A stretch of 64,000 bases of DNA from Rotaria sordida. Lineage: Eukaryota > Rotifera > Eurotatoria > Philodinida > Philodinidae. The stretch is from NCBI GenBank assembly GCA_905250125.1, contig CAJNOL010000016.1, positions 275,844 through 339,843 of the forward strand. The letters are read 5' to 3'. Of this stretch, positions 24,728-38,800 are shown in pieces. Both the position numbers and the translations under genes were made by a program. The notes under the pieces were generated by a model that worked only from the letters and a program-made list of their open reading frames with translations, had not been told where the DNA came from and did no database searches. The stretch's first letter is position 1. Each line of letters opens with the position of its first letter.

Positions 24728-27700
24728 ATATTTATTTTCAAAAATATAAAAATTGTGTTTTTTGTATGAAAAAAAAATGTTGGTTTTCTCTGTCTGTTTT
24801 TTTTTGACTTATTTATATTTAAATAAATTAAATAACAATAATACCTTTAAAATAAAAAAATTTTATTATTAAATATAAAAGATATTTTATTAAAATTTTA
24901 ACTTGCTCGTAATGTCTTCACTTCGTAAATCAACCAACAAAATAAACTAATGTTAAACAGGGATTAACCTTGGCCTTTTGAGTTTGCATTAATAAAGAAT
25001 AGTGGACTATCTCCGGTAGATCGATAGACTAATTCTAGTCGTTGCTGACAAGACACATTGATAAGAAGTACTTATAAGTGGTGATTCTACGAATATATAC
25101 TTTGAAAAAACATCCAGAAAGAAAAATAATAAAAGACTGAAATATGTTTGAGTAAACATGTATCAAATCATTTGCTTTTCTGTTTATTCTTTCTATCAAA
25201 AAGTAGTCTTTGATACACTATCCACACACGCCGAACTAACCTTAATTTTGTTCATTATTACTAGTTTTTCAGTGTGGGTCTATATAAACCTCACTTAAGG
25301 GGGAACCCCCTCCGAAAGTCGATTTTTCTTGAAAAACTCGATTTTTGAAAAAACACATATTCTAGTTGCCCTGAGTGTCCTCTTTCAGAATATGTATAAA
25401 TTATATAAGAAGGGAACATATTTTGCTAAATTTTTTGGCATCTATTGGAAGTCATAGTGGAAAATCGACTGTTGTGCTGATCTGTAAGCCCCATATCGTC
25501 TCAAAGGTGAACGTATTTTTTTAAAATTTTTTTATCGTTTTGTAGAGAATCGAAAGTTGCATAAGATATAAAAAACTTAGTGTGGTCCCGTTTGAGTTCG
25601 TAAGGTGGCAGCAGATATACTACCCAGCATCGACCATTATAGACTCATAAATTGTGGACTTTTTTTGTGAATGTTGAACTAGAGAATCCCAGTAAATAGA
25701 TGATATCTAGTAATTTAAATAGCTCGATTTTTTCAGCTATTGATCCTCTACCTGTTGGTATATTGCATGAAAAAATTCTCTGACTTGTTGAAGCACAATC
25801 CTAATAGAGATCTATGGAACGATTTATACTTATTTTCTTGATAGTAGGTTGGTAGTACTCAAAAGTCGGTCCGGACTAACTTTACTGTAGTAAATCCAAA
25901 TGAGCTAAAATTTTGGATTTGGTGGTTTTAGATGATGCCCTTTCGAATGCACATAAAAAATCAAAAATTAAAATTTTGACCAGTGCCTCGTATACTGGAT
26001 TGATCGTTGATCCTCTCATGGACCCTCTCTTAACGTCGAACTAAGATGAACTTTTTTTTTCGAAAACATTTTGAAGCGAAATATGTTCTTATTGACTGTC
26101 GTCCTGCAGAAAGATCATTCAAAATTCTGCTCTTGTCTTGACTTAAAAATGAAATGCATGATTGTGTTGATTCGATAATTTGCTCGTTTGAAAGTCGAAA
26201 GTTTTAGTGGATTTTTTTAGAAAAAACTGGATATTCTTTTTTTATTTATATTTTGCTTCTGTGTCAATAACGTTGAATTTCTTAGTCGAAAAAAGCTATC
26301 AGAATAAAAACAAAGTTATTTAATGGCCTGCATTTACTTCCGATGAATTTATAAGACTTTTCCTCGTTATCTATGTGATTATAAGCATGTACTTCTGCTT
26401 GTCTTCTTTTCTCTGATTGTCAGGCATGCCTCGCGGATTTTCTTTTCCTGTCATGTACGTTTGATGAACTTCTCATGTTATTGGTCATCATCAACAAGAC
26501 TTCCTTTCCTTTTTCATAAACTATGAAGTCTTTCATGGTTTGAGCTCTCCTTCTTGTTACTATCCTATATATGAGTTACGACATTATTGCGAAGCGAGAA
26601 GTTTATATGTAGAAGTAAATTATAAGTGAGAGATTCGGATCTGACAACTTAATTATTCCACCAGAAAGCATTTTAATTGTGAAATTGAATATGATTTTAT
26701 GGAGAAATCAATTGGAATCGGTTCTAACATATATCGTTTTTTTTGTGATTACTAGCATTGTATGTGTATTACATAGAAAAAAAAAAGTTATCAATAAGAA
26801 ATATGTATAAATTTATCTTCAAGGAAATATGATATTAACGAAACTAATTAGAAAGATAACAGTGGCAATCGTTTATTTAATGGAAACAATAAATGAAGAA
26901 TTTACCTTTCTTTATCTTGGATCTTACTATTTAAAGAACAAAATCATTATTTTTATTCTTTGTCTTGTGCGTATATTCAGATAGTAATCAGAAGTACATA
27001 GAGTAGAAATTGGCGAACAAAACATTTTTGACAAATCATCGTAAGATAACAGTTCTTCGCTAATAGAAGATAACAATTGCGAAAGGAACAACAAAAGAAA
27101 AAAAATGCTAATTATAGCACTACTTTCCTATATATTTAACAAATCGAACTAGTTAAAAAATGATTAATTTTTTTTCTAGTACACTACACTCCACGAGAAA
27201 ATTCAGTACTGTGGAAAACCTAGAAAGATCGTTTCTGAACATTTTTATGTCAGAAGGGTTTTCAGGATGAACCCGGAAATCTTTAAAAGTTTCTTCAAAT
27301 TGCAAATCGATTTCAAAAAGTTCGAAAACTCTTTTAACATTTCCGATAGTAACATTTTTGGACACTATTAAGGGTTTTTGATTTTTTCAGAAATGTTTCT
27401 ATTTGAAAAGCTTGAAGAGTTTCCAATATAGGAAAACAACGTATAATATTCTTAAAATTTTTTTTCTGACAGGTAACTTTATATATTATGCAACCTTGTA
27501 ATAAAATATTGAATAACAATAACATATCATACACTGCTCATGCAGTGTCATGGAAACAATCAATGCTTTGTAAAATTCAATCGATCTTAATGTTCACTCT
27601 ATCTAGTCAAATTAAATAAGTCGAATTTCATCATACAATACTTGACCAATATTATTCTTTTTAAATAAATTATCATCGAACATTTATACTTTAAAATAAT

Positions 27701-28453
27701 TGATGTATAGAAAAAATTAATATATAAATGTGTGTATCTATTATGTAACATGTCAAATGTTCTCACTTGACTCTAAGAAGACCTTCAATCTTTGTGTGAC
27801 CATAATCATCAATATTTCTAAATTTTAAAATAAATGTAATAAAAATGTTCATTTCAGCAATAAATATATATTTATTTATAATATCAATAATGAATAATAA
27901 TAAAAAAGAAAAGAAAAGAACCTGTATGTGTGTGTTAGTGGTATTTTCATGCATTCTTAAAAGTAATGAAGAAGAAGAAGATGAACGAAAAACTCATATA
28001 TATACATAAAATATAGTACAGATATATGAATGATCCTTTTTCCAACCCAATCTACTACATCTATTTCGATAGATTCCCAACACAATTTCATTAAATTATT
28101 CACAAATACATATACCTCCCATATAGATGAACTCGTTGATGTAAAACAATAAATAACAAAACAAAACAAAAAAAAAACAAATAGTTGTTGTAAAACCAAA
28201 GAGAAAAGAAGAAAGGAGAAATATGAGGAATGTTCATATAAATGTAAATATGTTTCGTGAGTTTATGACTCGATATACAGATATATATATGTACACAAAT
28301 GTTTTTAATTATTTGCAAATAAAAAAAAAAGGAAAACTGTAGTTGACAAACATAAAAGCAAAAGAAAAAACGTATTTGTTTTTTTTGTATATATATGTAT
28401 GTGTCAATTCAATAAATGTTTTTATGTACAAAGTAAAATATTTGTTAATTGGT
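24728..28453. other. Long intergenic region, no gene seen
   Basis: About 3.7 kb between two convergently transcribed genes (F-box + and BNIP3 -). The part from about 25280 to 26050 has noticeably less AT-biased, more complex sequence, beginning with GGGGGAACCCCCTCCGAAAG. It may be a fragment of a dispersed repeat, but no terminal repeat or protein frame was found. A possible small inverted repeat lies around 27190-27440. Open frames on the minus strand at 27153-28318 are low-complexity and were not accepted. Confidence 0.4.
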
Positions 28454-29266
28454 TTAGTCTAATGCATAAAAATAAGGCGTTTTCATGCGTAGATAACGAC
28501 GTAAACATAAATACATTCTTAAAAAGAAAAAAACATAATATATTTTTTTTCATAATTTCTAATTAAACTTACATTCCCATGCCAAGAATAAAACTAGCAC
28601 AATTACTTAAAATAAGATAACGCATACGTTTTTTTTCAATTAATGCCTTTTCAGCTTCTTTAGCTGCTTTTTCTTCTTCATCTTCAAAAAGTAATTGATC
28701 ACGTACGCTTCGGTTTATTGGATGAACAAATTTCCATTCTCTTTAAACAAAAAAAAATTTATTTTTTAAGAAATTAATAAAAAAAAGAAAAAAACTTGAA
28801 TTGTTTTTCTTTTTTTACTTTGGTGGTTCAGCTTCAATACGTGATGACCAATATGACATCCACTCGGCAACATTTCGATCCGTTTGCACAGGACTTTTAG
28901 GGCTTTTTGGTGATGAACTAAAATAAATTTTGTCTTTCTTTTTTTTGCAGAAGGAAACAAAAAATTTATATCAATAAAAACTCTTTTACCTATCACTCTG
29001 TGAACCTTTGGAACCAACACGAGATGATTCTTTTTGTGCTTCTAATAATAAATGTTCATTAATATGCATACTTGATGTAAGATCTCTATCAGCAAATGAA
29101 CTTGTCATTGTTGATGGTGACATTATTTGTTTTTCTTCTGATTGAAGATCAATCCATGGATCTACAAAAAAAAAAAGAACAAATATTTAATCGATTAAAC
29201 AAAAACAAAAGACTGTCGTTTTGAATTTATTTTACCTGATGTGTAACTTTGAAATGATTTGTTCAT
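28454..29266 (-). CDS. BNIP3: BNIP3/NIX-type mitophagy receptor
   Basis: Five exons on the minus strand (29236-29266, 28990-29161, 28819-28917, 28573-28740, 28454-28517) join to exactly 177 residues; human BNIP3 has 194. Features in order: an LC3-interacting region Trp-Ile-Asp-Leu at 13-16; then EHLLLEAQKESSRVGSKGS, which lines up with the conserved block after the LIR; a Ser-Pro-Lys stretch (71-77); the family signature around 87-108 with YWSSR, EPPKEW and FVHP; a Glu/Lys/Ala-rich helix; a C-terminal transmembrane helix (about 141-162) with the Ser-x-x-x-x-x-x-Gly-x-Gly packing motif; and a basic tail RRYLR. The family sits in the mitochondrial outer membrane and recruits ATG8/LC3 for mitophagy. 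The ATG was chosen because it opens a short exon before the LIR. A splice acceptor (about 29321) lies upstream, so a 5' untranslated exon or trans-splice is likely. Confidence 0.9.
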
Positions 29267-29858
29267 GATTCTAATATTATTATTTTCTTCTTTAGTTTTT
29301 TTGTTAAATGTAGTGAAATCTAGAAATACAAAAATTTCCTATTCTGGTTAATTACGTTTGTCATTGTCGCAAATCAACAATAATAACAATAACAAAATTC
29401 TTATGCTTCCAATAGAAACGTCAAATACAAAAAATGTTCTTTCTGACTCATCCATAATCGATAGAACCATGTGATTCTTAAACATACATACTGCTTCAAT
29501 GCACGTGATCTATCTGACCTATCGATGTTAATCAATGAACAAGAGAAAATTCTAATGTTCAATAACAACTCATCATGCGCAATAACCATGAACTTTTGTC
29601 TAAGTGCATGTGTAATTCCACAATAGAACACATGATCAAAATAAACACGTGTGGACATCGAGTATAACGAAGTTTTCTCGAATTGATTATGTGCAAATGC
29701 ATTAATGTGTCGAACAAATATTTACTAACATACATAGAGGACGTTGCTTAACATCGAGTTTTTAATATGGTTGATGTTCCTATCAACGAAATTTAATAAA
29801 AAAAAACACTGTATCTTTTTTTTGCTATATTCAATAAACAAAGTATTTCAAAAAAAAA
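29267..29858. promoter_or_regulatory. Divergent promoter region between BNIP3 and CFAP47
   Basis: The two start codons point away from each other across about 590 bases. The interval contains two CACGTG palindromes at 29502-29507 and 29646-29651, each including an ACGTG core that could serve as an E-box or hypoxia-response element. I saw no good RFX X-box match. There is no TATA box I would trust in such AT-rich DNA. Confidence 0.45.
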
Positions 29859-32800
29859 ATGCGTTATAAAGAACATGGAATTGTTATTGAACCAAATGAA
29901 ATTGAATTTCCACATGTAATACAAAATAATGCATATCGACAAACAATTCATGTTAAAAATGTAGGAAATAAAAGTATACGTATACAAATATTTCGACCAG
30001 CTATCAAGGTTAATTTTTTTTTCTTTTTTTTTTTTAAATTTTAAAAATAGATTTCAATTTTTTTCTTTTTATAGGATTTTCAATTAATTGTTAATAATCC
30101 AGATCAACCTGTTCCACCTGGTCTTGAAGTGACAGGTGTTGTTGAATATGTAGCAAAATCTAATCAAGAACAACGTGATATTATTGTTGTTGACATTGAT
30201 GGACAAGAAATACAAATTCCTCTATTTGCTTTTCCAGCACGACCAGAAATTTCAGTTGATGGTATGATGTTTTTTTTTTTAACTTTGATTACTAAATATA
30301 GAAAAATAATGTTTATTTCTGTAATTATATTTATTCTAAAATCAAAAATTTTTTTAAAAAATCTTATTTATTTAGAATTAATCGATTTTGGTGTTCATGT
30401 TGCTGATAATAAGACTGTTTATAAAACGATTTTTGTTCGAAATACTGGTAGTACAGCTGCACCATATAAAATTGAGTATAAAGGTGAACATCCAATTGGA
30501 TTTTCACCACATTCAGCAGTTATCCAACCAAATTCTTCTATTACGGTCGAGGTAATATTAAGGAAATAACAATTTGAAAAATTAATTTTAATATATTTGA
30601 AAATAATGTTTTTTTTTTTAAATCAAAGGTATCTTTATTAACATCAATGGTAACAGAAATTAATGATACTGCTACGTAGGTTGAACAATTATTTGAAAAA
30701 AAATTGTTGTTTTTTTGCTTCTTGGTTTTTATTAGATTAGATGCATGTCATAAAACACATGAAATAAAATTAATAGGAAAAATAATGAATCGTCGTTTAT
30801 GTTTATTACATCCAAAAACTAGTGAAGAATTACAAAAACTTAATTTTGGCTCGTGTTATTATGGTTGTGATCTTACAGCATTAGCTATTTTATATAATGA
30901 TTCACCTGAATCAGTTGCTTATTCAGCATTAATCGATGATTCAAAACCAACAGTACGGATTTAATAATTTTTGTATTTTCATAACAAAAATCTAATTCAT
31001 ATTTATTTGTAGGATTTAGATCAAGAAGAAACATCTTATGTTATATATACAATGAATCCATTAAATTCTATAATTACTGTTTTTCCAAATCAAGGCATAC
31101 TTAATCCATTTGAAAAACGTCCATTATTCTTTCGTTTTAGTCCAAGGTATAACATTTTTTGATGCCATGTTTGTTCACTTTTGACTCACTAAAAAGTATT
31201 TTCGACGAGTCAAAAATCATAACATAGAAGACCAGGATTTTGTGTTCTTTTTGAATATCGACTTAGAAATTTTGTTCGAGAGTAGTGAAATAACCTTTGA
31301 AAAGTTCAAAAAATTAGTTCGAACGAAACACGTTTGTACTTTTACTATTTCAAAAAGAACATAAAATTCTGATTCTAACTCATAGTTTTTAACTCGTCGG
31401 AAATACTTTCTACCGCGTCAAAAGTGAACAAACATCTTATCGAAAAACTTTTCGATCACCCGTTATAACTATTTTTTTTCTATTAAATAGAACTTATCCG
31501 CCAAAACAAGCATTTGCTACTACACTTGATTTACCACCAAGACGTGATATAGCTGCTTTCATGTATTTTGAATTGTTAGGTGCAAGTCCTGGTCTATCAA
31601 ATATTGAACATAGTAAAACAAAACTTGAAATAGCTGTAGCTGGTACAGCATTACCAGTTATATTATCACTTGAACCACAAGCATTACAATATCAACTAAC
31701 ATATATTGGACAAAAAAGTGAACAAATGATTCATATTTATAATCAATCTGATCATAAATCAATTGATTTTCGTTTTCCATCAATTGCAAATTTTGCTATA
31801 CAACCAGCAAGTGGAAAATTAAAACCACGAGAAAAATTAAAAATTCTTGTTACATTTATTCCACATCAAATCGGTTTGTTTGAATTCAATTCTTTTTGTT
31901 TTTGTTTGTAATTTCAATTGGTTTTTTTTAATAATTTTCTAGGTAATATTAATAAAACACTTATATGTGAAGTATTGGGTGCAGTTGTAAATCCTAATGC
32001 ACCAGTTTATACACAATCAAAACCTATTCATCAAACACAATGTTTATTAACGGGTGATGCAGCAGTTATTACTGAAATACCAGCAGAAAAATTTAATATG
32101 GGTAAATAATTGAATCATTATATTTTTTTTATATATGTTCGGATTTTTTTTTCCGTGTTTCTATAGGTCTTAAACCAATAATTTCTAATGAAGTTGGTAT
32201 TAATGTGAATACAACACAAGATTCATTAAAACGTTTTTATCCACGTGCAGCTGTTTTAAATAGTGCTAATGATACAATACATAATAAACGTGCATCAACT
32301 ACATATTTAAATAATTTTAAAAAACATAAAGTATCATTTCCAAATGATCGTGCAAGAAGTATTGGTCCATTTAATCGAGAAGATAGTTTTATGTAGGATT
32401 TTTTTTTTAATAAAAAGAAATGATTGTATTATTTCTTTTTTATTTTTATTTTTTGTTCTTTCAGAACACCATTTACTAAAGAAGAACGATATAATTATAT
32501 TGATCCTGATTATGCATATACAGATGAAGAAAGAAAACAAATTGAAATGCATGAAAATATGTATAATCAATTATTTGATGAACAAAGATATCAACGATCA
32601 GAAGTTAAAAGAACAAAGTAAATTGAAAAAAAAAACCAATTTAAAGAATAATTTATAATAATTTTCTTTTTTTGTTTTTTTCTTTTAATATTTAGAGAAT
32701 ATAAAAAATATGATAATGAAACAGATCTTGGAATAAAGCCAGGCAATGGACTTGATTCACCTCATATTGCTTTACAGGATGTAGAAAAAAATGTTAATAA

Positions 32801-35800
32801 AGCTATAAGTAAGAGAACATTCTATGCAATTATCTTTTTTTTAAAAAAAAGTAATTCGAAAAAAACATTTATTTTACGTTCAAATTCAATATAAAATCAT
32901 AGATATTTCAATAAAATTCATTTGCTAATTAATTTCTTCATGATAGAATACTTTTCTTTTATTTATTTATTTATTCTCTGTAATAAATGAAGCATTAAAG
33001 CGTAAGTTAATTTGAAAAATGTTCTATACTATTTAAATATAGGATTTTTCAGCCGAGAAGAAAAGTCAAAGGTAGAACAAAAAAGGAATAATAAAAAATG
33101 AAATGCAGAAAGAAAAAAAAAGAAACAGATTATAGACGTAAAGAAAACTTCTACACTTCTTGCTTTTTCTCTCTATCATGAATGCTATACATCTAAAAAT
33201 AAATATAATTTATGAAATTATTATTTTCCTTTTCTTTTTACTATATTCAAGTTCCATCTTATCCCAATTGGAAATATCGTTTACCAACAACATCTGAATT
33301 AGCTGAACAAGAACAAACATTATTACATAAACCATTAAAAGAAGGTCTTAATTCAGTACCAACAACACAAAGAGAAAAAAATGATTGTGCTATACTTTTA
33401 TCACCAAGTCAATTATTTAAAATTGTTGTTGGTTTGTTTTTGTTGTCACTGTTTTTATTTCAATAATAATAAATTTCTTTTTTTTTTTTTTATTCAGGAC
33501 CACCAGAATTAAATTTTGGTGAAGTTTGTGTTAATGCACCTGTAACAAAATTTTTATCTGTTCTTAATAATCTTGATCAATATATTCTCGTTCAAATTGA
33601 TGTATGTAATTTTTCTTTTTGAAAATTTTTTTCTTTACTTAAAAAAAAATAACAACAAACATTTCATTTAGGTTGATTCAGCTGCTTTAAAAATGACATC
33701 ACCATTATGTCAAGTTATACCAGGAAAATCTCATGTACAATTTCCAATAACATTTGAACCAACACAAATTGGTCTTTATCAACGTTCACTCTCATATATA
33801 ATTAATAATTTTTATCGTCATTATGTTAAAATAATAGCTGATGTTCGTGTACCAACAGTACAATTATCAACAGAAAAACTTCTTATACGTTCATTATCAC
33901 ATCTGTTAGCTGAAGATTCATTTCGTAAAGTTGTTCATTTATATAATCCATTAAATGCACCAGCTGAATTTCGTTGGATACCTATTATTGGTCCAAAAGG
34001 AACAGCGTTTTCAATTCGTCCAGCAACAGGTTCTTTTTTCTTTTCTTTTAATTTTATTTCATTAAAAAAAAAAAAAACTTCTTTTAGGAGTTATTGAACC
34101 ATATCAAACAATTGACAGTGAAGTTGTTTGGTATGGTAGTACACAAGCACCATTAGAAAATTTTTTTACTTTACATGTTTATTCAACAAATGATTCACGA
34201 AAAGTACCAGCAAATAGTTCTTCAATAACACCAAATAATGAAACAACACTAACACTTCAATGTATTGCTCAAGTTGGTAAAGCAAAATTTAAAATTCCAG
34301 AAAAACGTGTTAATTTTGGTTTAATACCAATAAATATGACATCAAAAAAATCATTTACTATTGTTAATGAAGGAATAAATCATCTTTTTTATCAAGTATA
34401 ATTATTTCATTTATTTTTATTTTATCAGAGAAATTTTTTAATTGTTTTTTTGTTTTTAAAGATAACTGACCCAAATCCATGTTCTGGTGTTGTTATAAAT
34501 CCAGCAAATGGTCTTGTTTCAGCTGGTTCACAAACAAGTATAACAATTGAAGTAACACCAATTGAACTAATTAAATTCGATATTAAATTTGGTTTAAAAG
34601 TTCTTGGACAAAAAGAACAAGAAATTCGGATGACAGGTGAAGTTATTGAACCAGATTTAAATATTCCTGAAGATGAATTTAATTTTGGTGGTGTACCAAT
34701 ATTAATGAAAGCAACAAAACAATTTCATATTGAAAATAAAGTAGGCGAAAAAGAAATTGTTTTTTTCTATTAAAGGTACCTCCTAGAGTTCGACAGCTTG
34801 ATCTCGGACTCGATGAACTCTAGTCATCTAGGAAATGTGTAGGATATACTAGTCATCAAGTACAAAGAAATTGGAAAAAAGTATGTCGTCTCTTCGGAGC
34901 GATTATCCAATTTCGATTAGAAAATTTCACTGAGAGTATCAAAGTACGGGTTCGAAAATTTTGAATCCGCCAGACCTTACCTCCCTCCCCTACTTTCTGA
35001 TGTTTCTGGCGACAAGTTCATCAAAAAAATTAGATAGATCTCGATGATTAGAGCAAAATTTGTCACAGACTTAAAGTTTCCGAATGCTCTCTTCTATGAG
35101 ATACTGAGGTCACAATGACCCTAATTTTCACCCTCCTCCAGCTTTTCTGAGATGTTATGCTTGATCGAGCTGAAAATGTCGTTGTAGGCGTTAGATACCG
35201 TTTGAGGTGAATTTTTTTGTTCTGCAAATAACAAAAACTAAAATATTGAAGGTACTCTAAAAAAACCCATGGTTTTTTTTGAAATAAAAAAAAAGTTATC
35301 CATCCCAAATAGTGTATTGTATATGTGCAAAATACTAGACAGGAGAAACGAGGACGTTTCTGCACTTTTTTTTCATAAAATAGTTGGTTTGAGAAAAAAC
35401 GCAAAACAATGCCCAGTTTTCACTAATATGATTTCTCGAATTTGTTAAAGTTTAAAGACAATTTTTGGATGAATAGATAGTTACTAATTCAAACTATACA
35501 ATGACTACAAAAATGAAAAAAACAAAAATTTTGCCTCACGAAAGGAGTTATTCTTAATTTAATTGCTGAAACAAGTAAAAAGTTTAGATATTTGTCTAGA
35601 AAAAAATAGATGAGATCATCTCGAGTTGATTTATATATGTGTATGACTTTAGGTGTTTCAATAAAATTCATTAAGCACAGCAAACATGTTGTATTTTTAT
35701 TCGTGAGACAAAAAAAAAAACTTCACACAATATTTAAGTTTTTACACGAAGACATTTATCCATTCGAAAATGTTTTTTAACACAAATATTTGGTGAACAA

Positions 35801-38800
35801 CAACGAGCAAGACTAAGTTTACAGCGAACACATCGACGTGGTTGTCCCGAATTATGCTGATGTTTATGGCGAAATATACTTCGTCGGGATATAATATGAT
35901 TGTCATTGCTTAAATCATGATCATTGTTATTTATGTCCGATTGTGTTAAATCCGATAGGACAATAGTTAAAAAAAGGCCAAGAAAGAATACAATTGTTAA
36001 TATACGTGTTAGCTGCATGGTTTAAAATGGTAGAAATAATGTTAGGGAAAAAAATCGTAGCGAGTATTTATCTATTGCTATCTAATGATGATCAATTAAT
36101 ACTTAAAATAGAAAAGCTTATTAAGTAATAATAGATTAGATATGAATCTAAAGAGAATATGCGTCGGAAAAATACATATTTGTCTTTAGAAATATGCGAT
36201 GGTTGAATCAGTATATATGAAGAATAATAAAGTTTCTGTCAACTAGTTAAAATATATTTGCTTATGTATATAAATCAACACTAAGCTTGATGATAAGATA
36301 TGGTTATATTTTGATGGATGTATACAAATGTATTTATAGTACAAATATTTAATTGTATTGATGCTGTTATGTTGAAAGCTAGAAAATTTGCTATATTTAG
36401 AAAACAACTTGATTACTAAAATTCTGTTTTTTGTATGACATTCTTCGTATGGTTTAGCAGATACTTAGATTTTGATTGAAAATTTTCAATGAAGCTTAAG
36501 GACAAATTTAATCATAATGATATTAGATTGCTACTTGTGATTTTGTTTTATTTTCTCTCGATTATGATATCAATAACTTGCGCGGAGGTGTATCTATTTG
36601 AGAATATTGTCAGCTGACTTGGTGGTTTATTAACCGAATAAATACTGATGCTAAACTCGACAACGAACTATTCGTTTTGAAAATTACACAAGAGTCTACT
36701 ATTAGTTATTATCATGCGTAATCAAATCATTGCCATTCTTGTTTCTCTTCTTCTCTGTGGTACTCTTTTGATTTCGGCTAATCCTGCTGCATCTGTTCAA
36801 GATCAACGTCGTGCTATATCATTTCCAAATAAATTTCCATTATCCAATCCATTCTGTATTCCAATGTTATGCTTCGCTCCATGCATGTGCGGTAGTCAAC
36901 CTGATTTTCGCGGATGTGAAAGTTGCAGTTGTCTTCCATGTGATGGTAGTTCATGGCCATTTTATTAATCTGTTATTTTCATTAAATAAATGAAAAATAT
37001 AGTTTAAAAGAAAATAAAAAAGAAAAAAAGACCAATATGTTCATTTGTTTTGTTGTAATTGCAATCCATAATATCTAATATGCTAATTGAATGTAGAAAA
37101 AAAAAATATATATATATACATATATTTCGATATGCTTTAAAACTTAATTTAATTATTTGTAATAATCGTTTATATACACATGTATCGAAATAAGCCTAGA
37201 TAAATATGATTCTAATTTCTATTACACGAATCCTTCACTAGTATTCATTGTTGTTTTCTTAACATAAGTATTATCGGAAATATTTCTTGAAAAACTTTAT
37301 GATATATCAAAAACTCTAAGTATACTTAGAGTTTCATAATGAAATTTATGTAATAGCATCAGAAAGCTATCTATCATGTTTGTTACATGATTAAAAATGA
37401 ATTGACTATAAATATATACAATTTAAAGTGAATTATATTAATATTTTCTCACGAACATAATTTAAAAATGTTTAACTTAAAACTTTGATCTATCTCAAAG
37501 ATAGATGTAAATATTTAATAGTAAAACTCATGTCTTTTCTGTTTATTTTCCAGGGCACTGTCAAAGGTATTGTTGAAATAAATCTTTCAAAATATCCCGA
37601 TTTTAGTATAAAAACAAATCCACCTATTGGTAAACATTAAAGGATTTTTTTAATTTAAATCTGTTTTTTTTTGTATATTCTAATTTAATCCATAGGTAAT
37701 GAACAATGTTGTACACAAAATGGTCAAGTTTATAGTATAACTGTTCAACCAAATGAATCTATTGAAGCTGAACTTATTCTTGTTCCAGCTGAAGTATATT
37801 TGTTCTTTTTTCACATTTCTTTATTACGTTTTTCTTTGTCTTTTTTAAGATTGCTTTCTATGATTTTCTTCTTCCAATTCGTACATGCCCACCATTAGTT
37901 AATGTTGAAGGTTTATCACAAGCATCAAAACCTTCATCAGCTATACATCATCATCGTGAATTAAGTGCAAGTGAACAAAAAGCTTTACAACCATCACATC
38001 CACCTATAAATCGTCGTATACGTGCAACAGCATTATCTGATTGTTTACAATTATCAACAAAAGAATTACATTTTCAAATGTATTCAACACAATATAATGC
38101 TATGAAACAAGGTGCTTATTGTGATTGTCAAGAAATCATATTAATAAATAATAGTAAAAAAAAAATTCATTGGCAACTTGATTTACGTGATAATATAACA
38201 TTAGATAATGATATATTTCGTGTAGTACATTCATCACTTGTACCATTTATAAGTCCATCAACAAATATTGGACCAGAAGGTGAAATTGAACCCAAAGAAA
38301 TTTTTTCATTTAAAATTAATTTTATACCAAAAAAACCTGGAATATATAAAACACGTATACCATTTTATATAAATCATAATCAACAAATACCTTATACATA
38401 TATTGAATTAATTGGAGAATTAATTATGCCAAGTTTAATATTTGAACCAAGACGTTTAATTCTTCCACCAGTACCACTTGATATTGAAAGTGTTGGAACA
38501 GTTCGTGTACGAACAAAAGGTTTTGAAAAGTAAGTTTAAATAATAAACAAAATTCATTATTGATATTGGTTTTTTTTTCTCTTTTAAATTAGAAATACAA
38601 AATTAATTATCTTATCTCATGTTAAACCAATAGATGTTTCATATGAATTTCATGCATCATTTGTTGAACCAGCAATAGTTACTGTTGATAAACAACAAGA
38701 TTTTACGATGAAAATATTTTTTAGTAGTAATCATTCATATTCTGAAAAACTTATTGTTAAAATAATTGATGAAGAAAGAAATAGGTTAGTTGTTTTTATT

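Noticed and set aside
27153-28318. Cluster of minus-strand frames of 60-80 codons
   Set aside because: The translations are low-complexity Phe/Ile/Tyr/His strings from AT-rich DNA. They lie beyond the BNIP3 stop codon.
35063-35404. 113-codon minus-strand frame in CFAP47 intron 16
   Set aside because: There is no signal peptide, domain or codon bias, unlike the two nested genes beside it.
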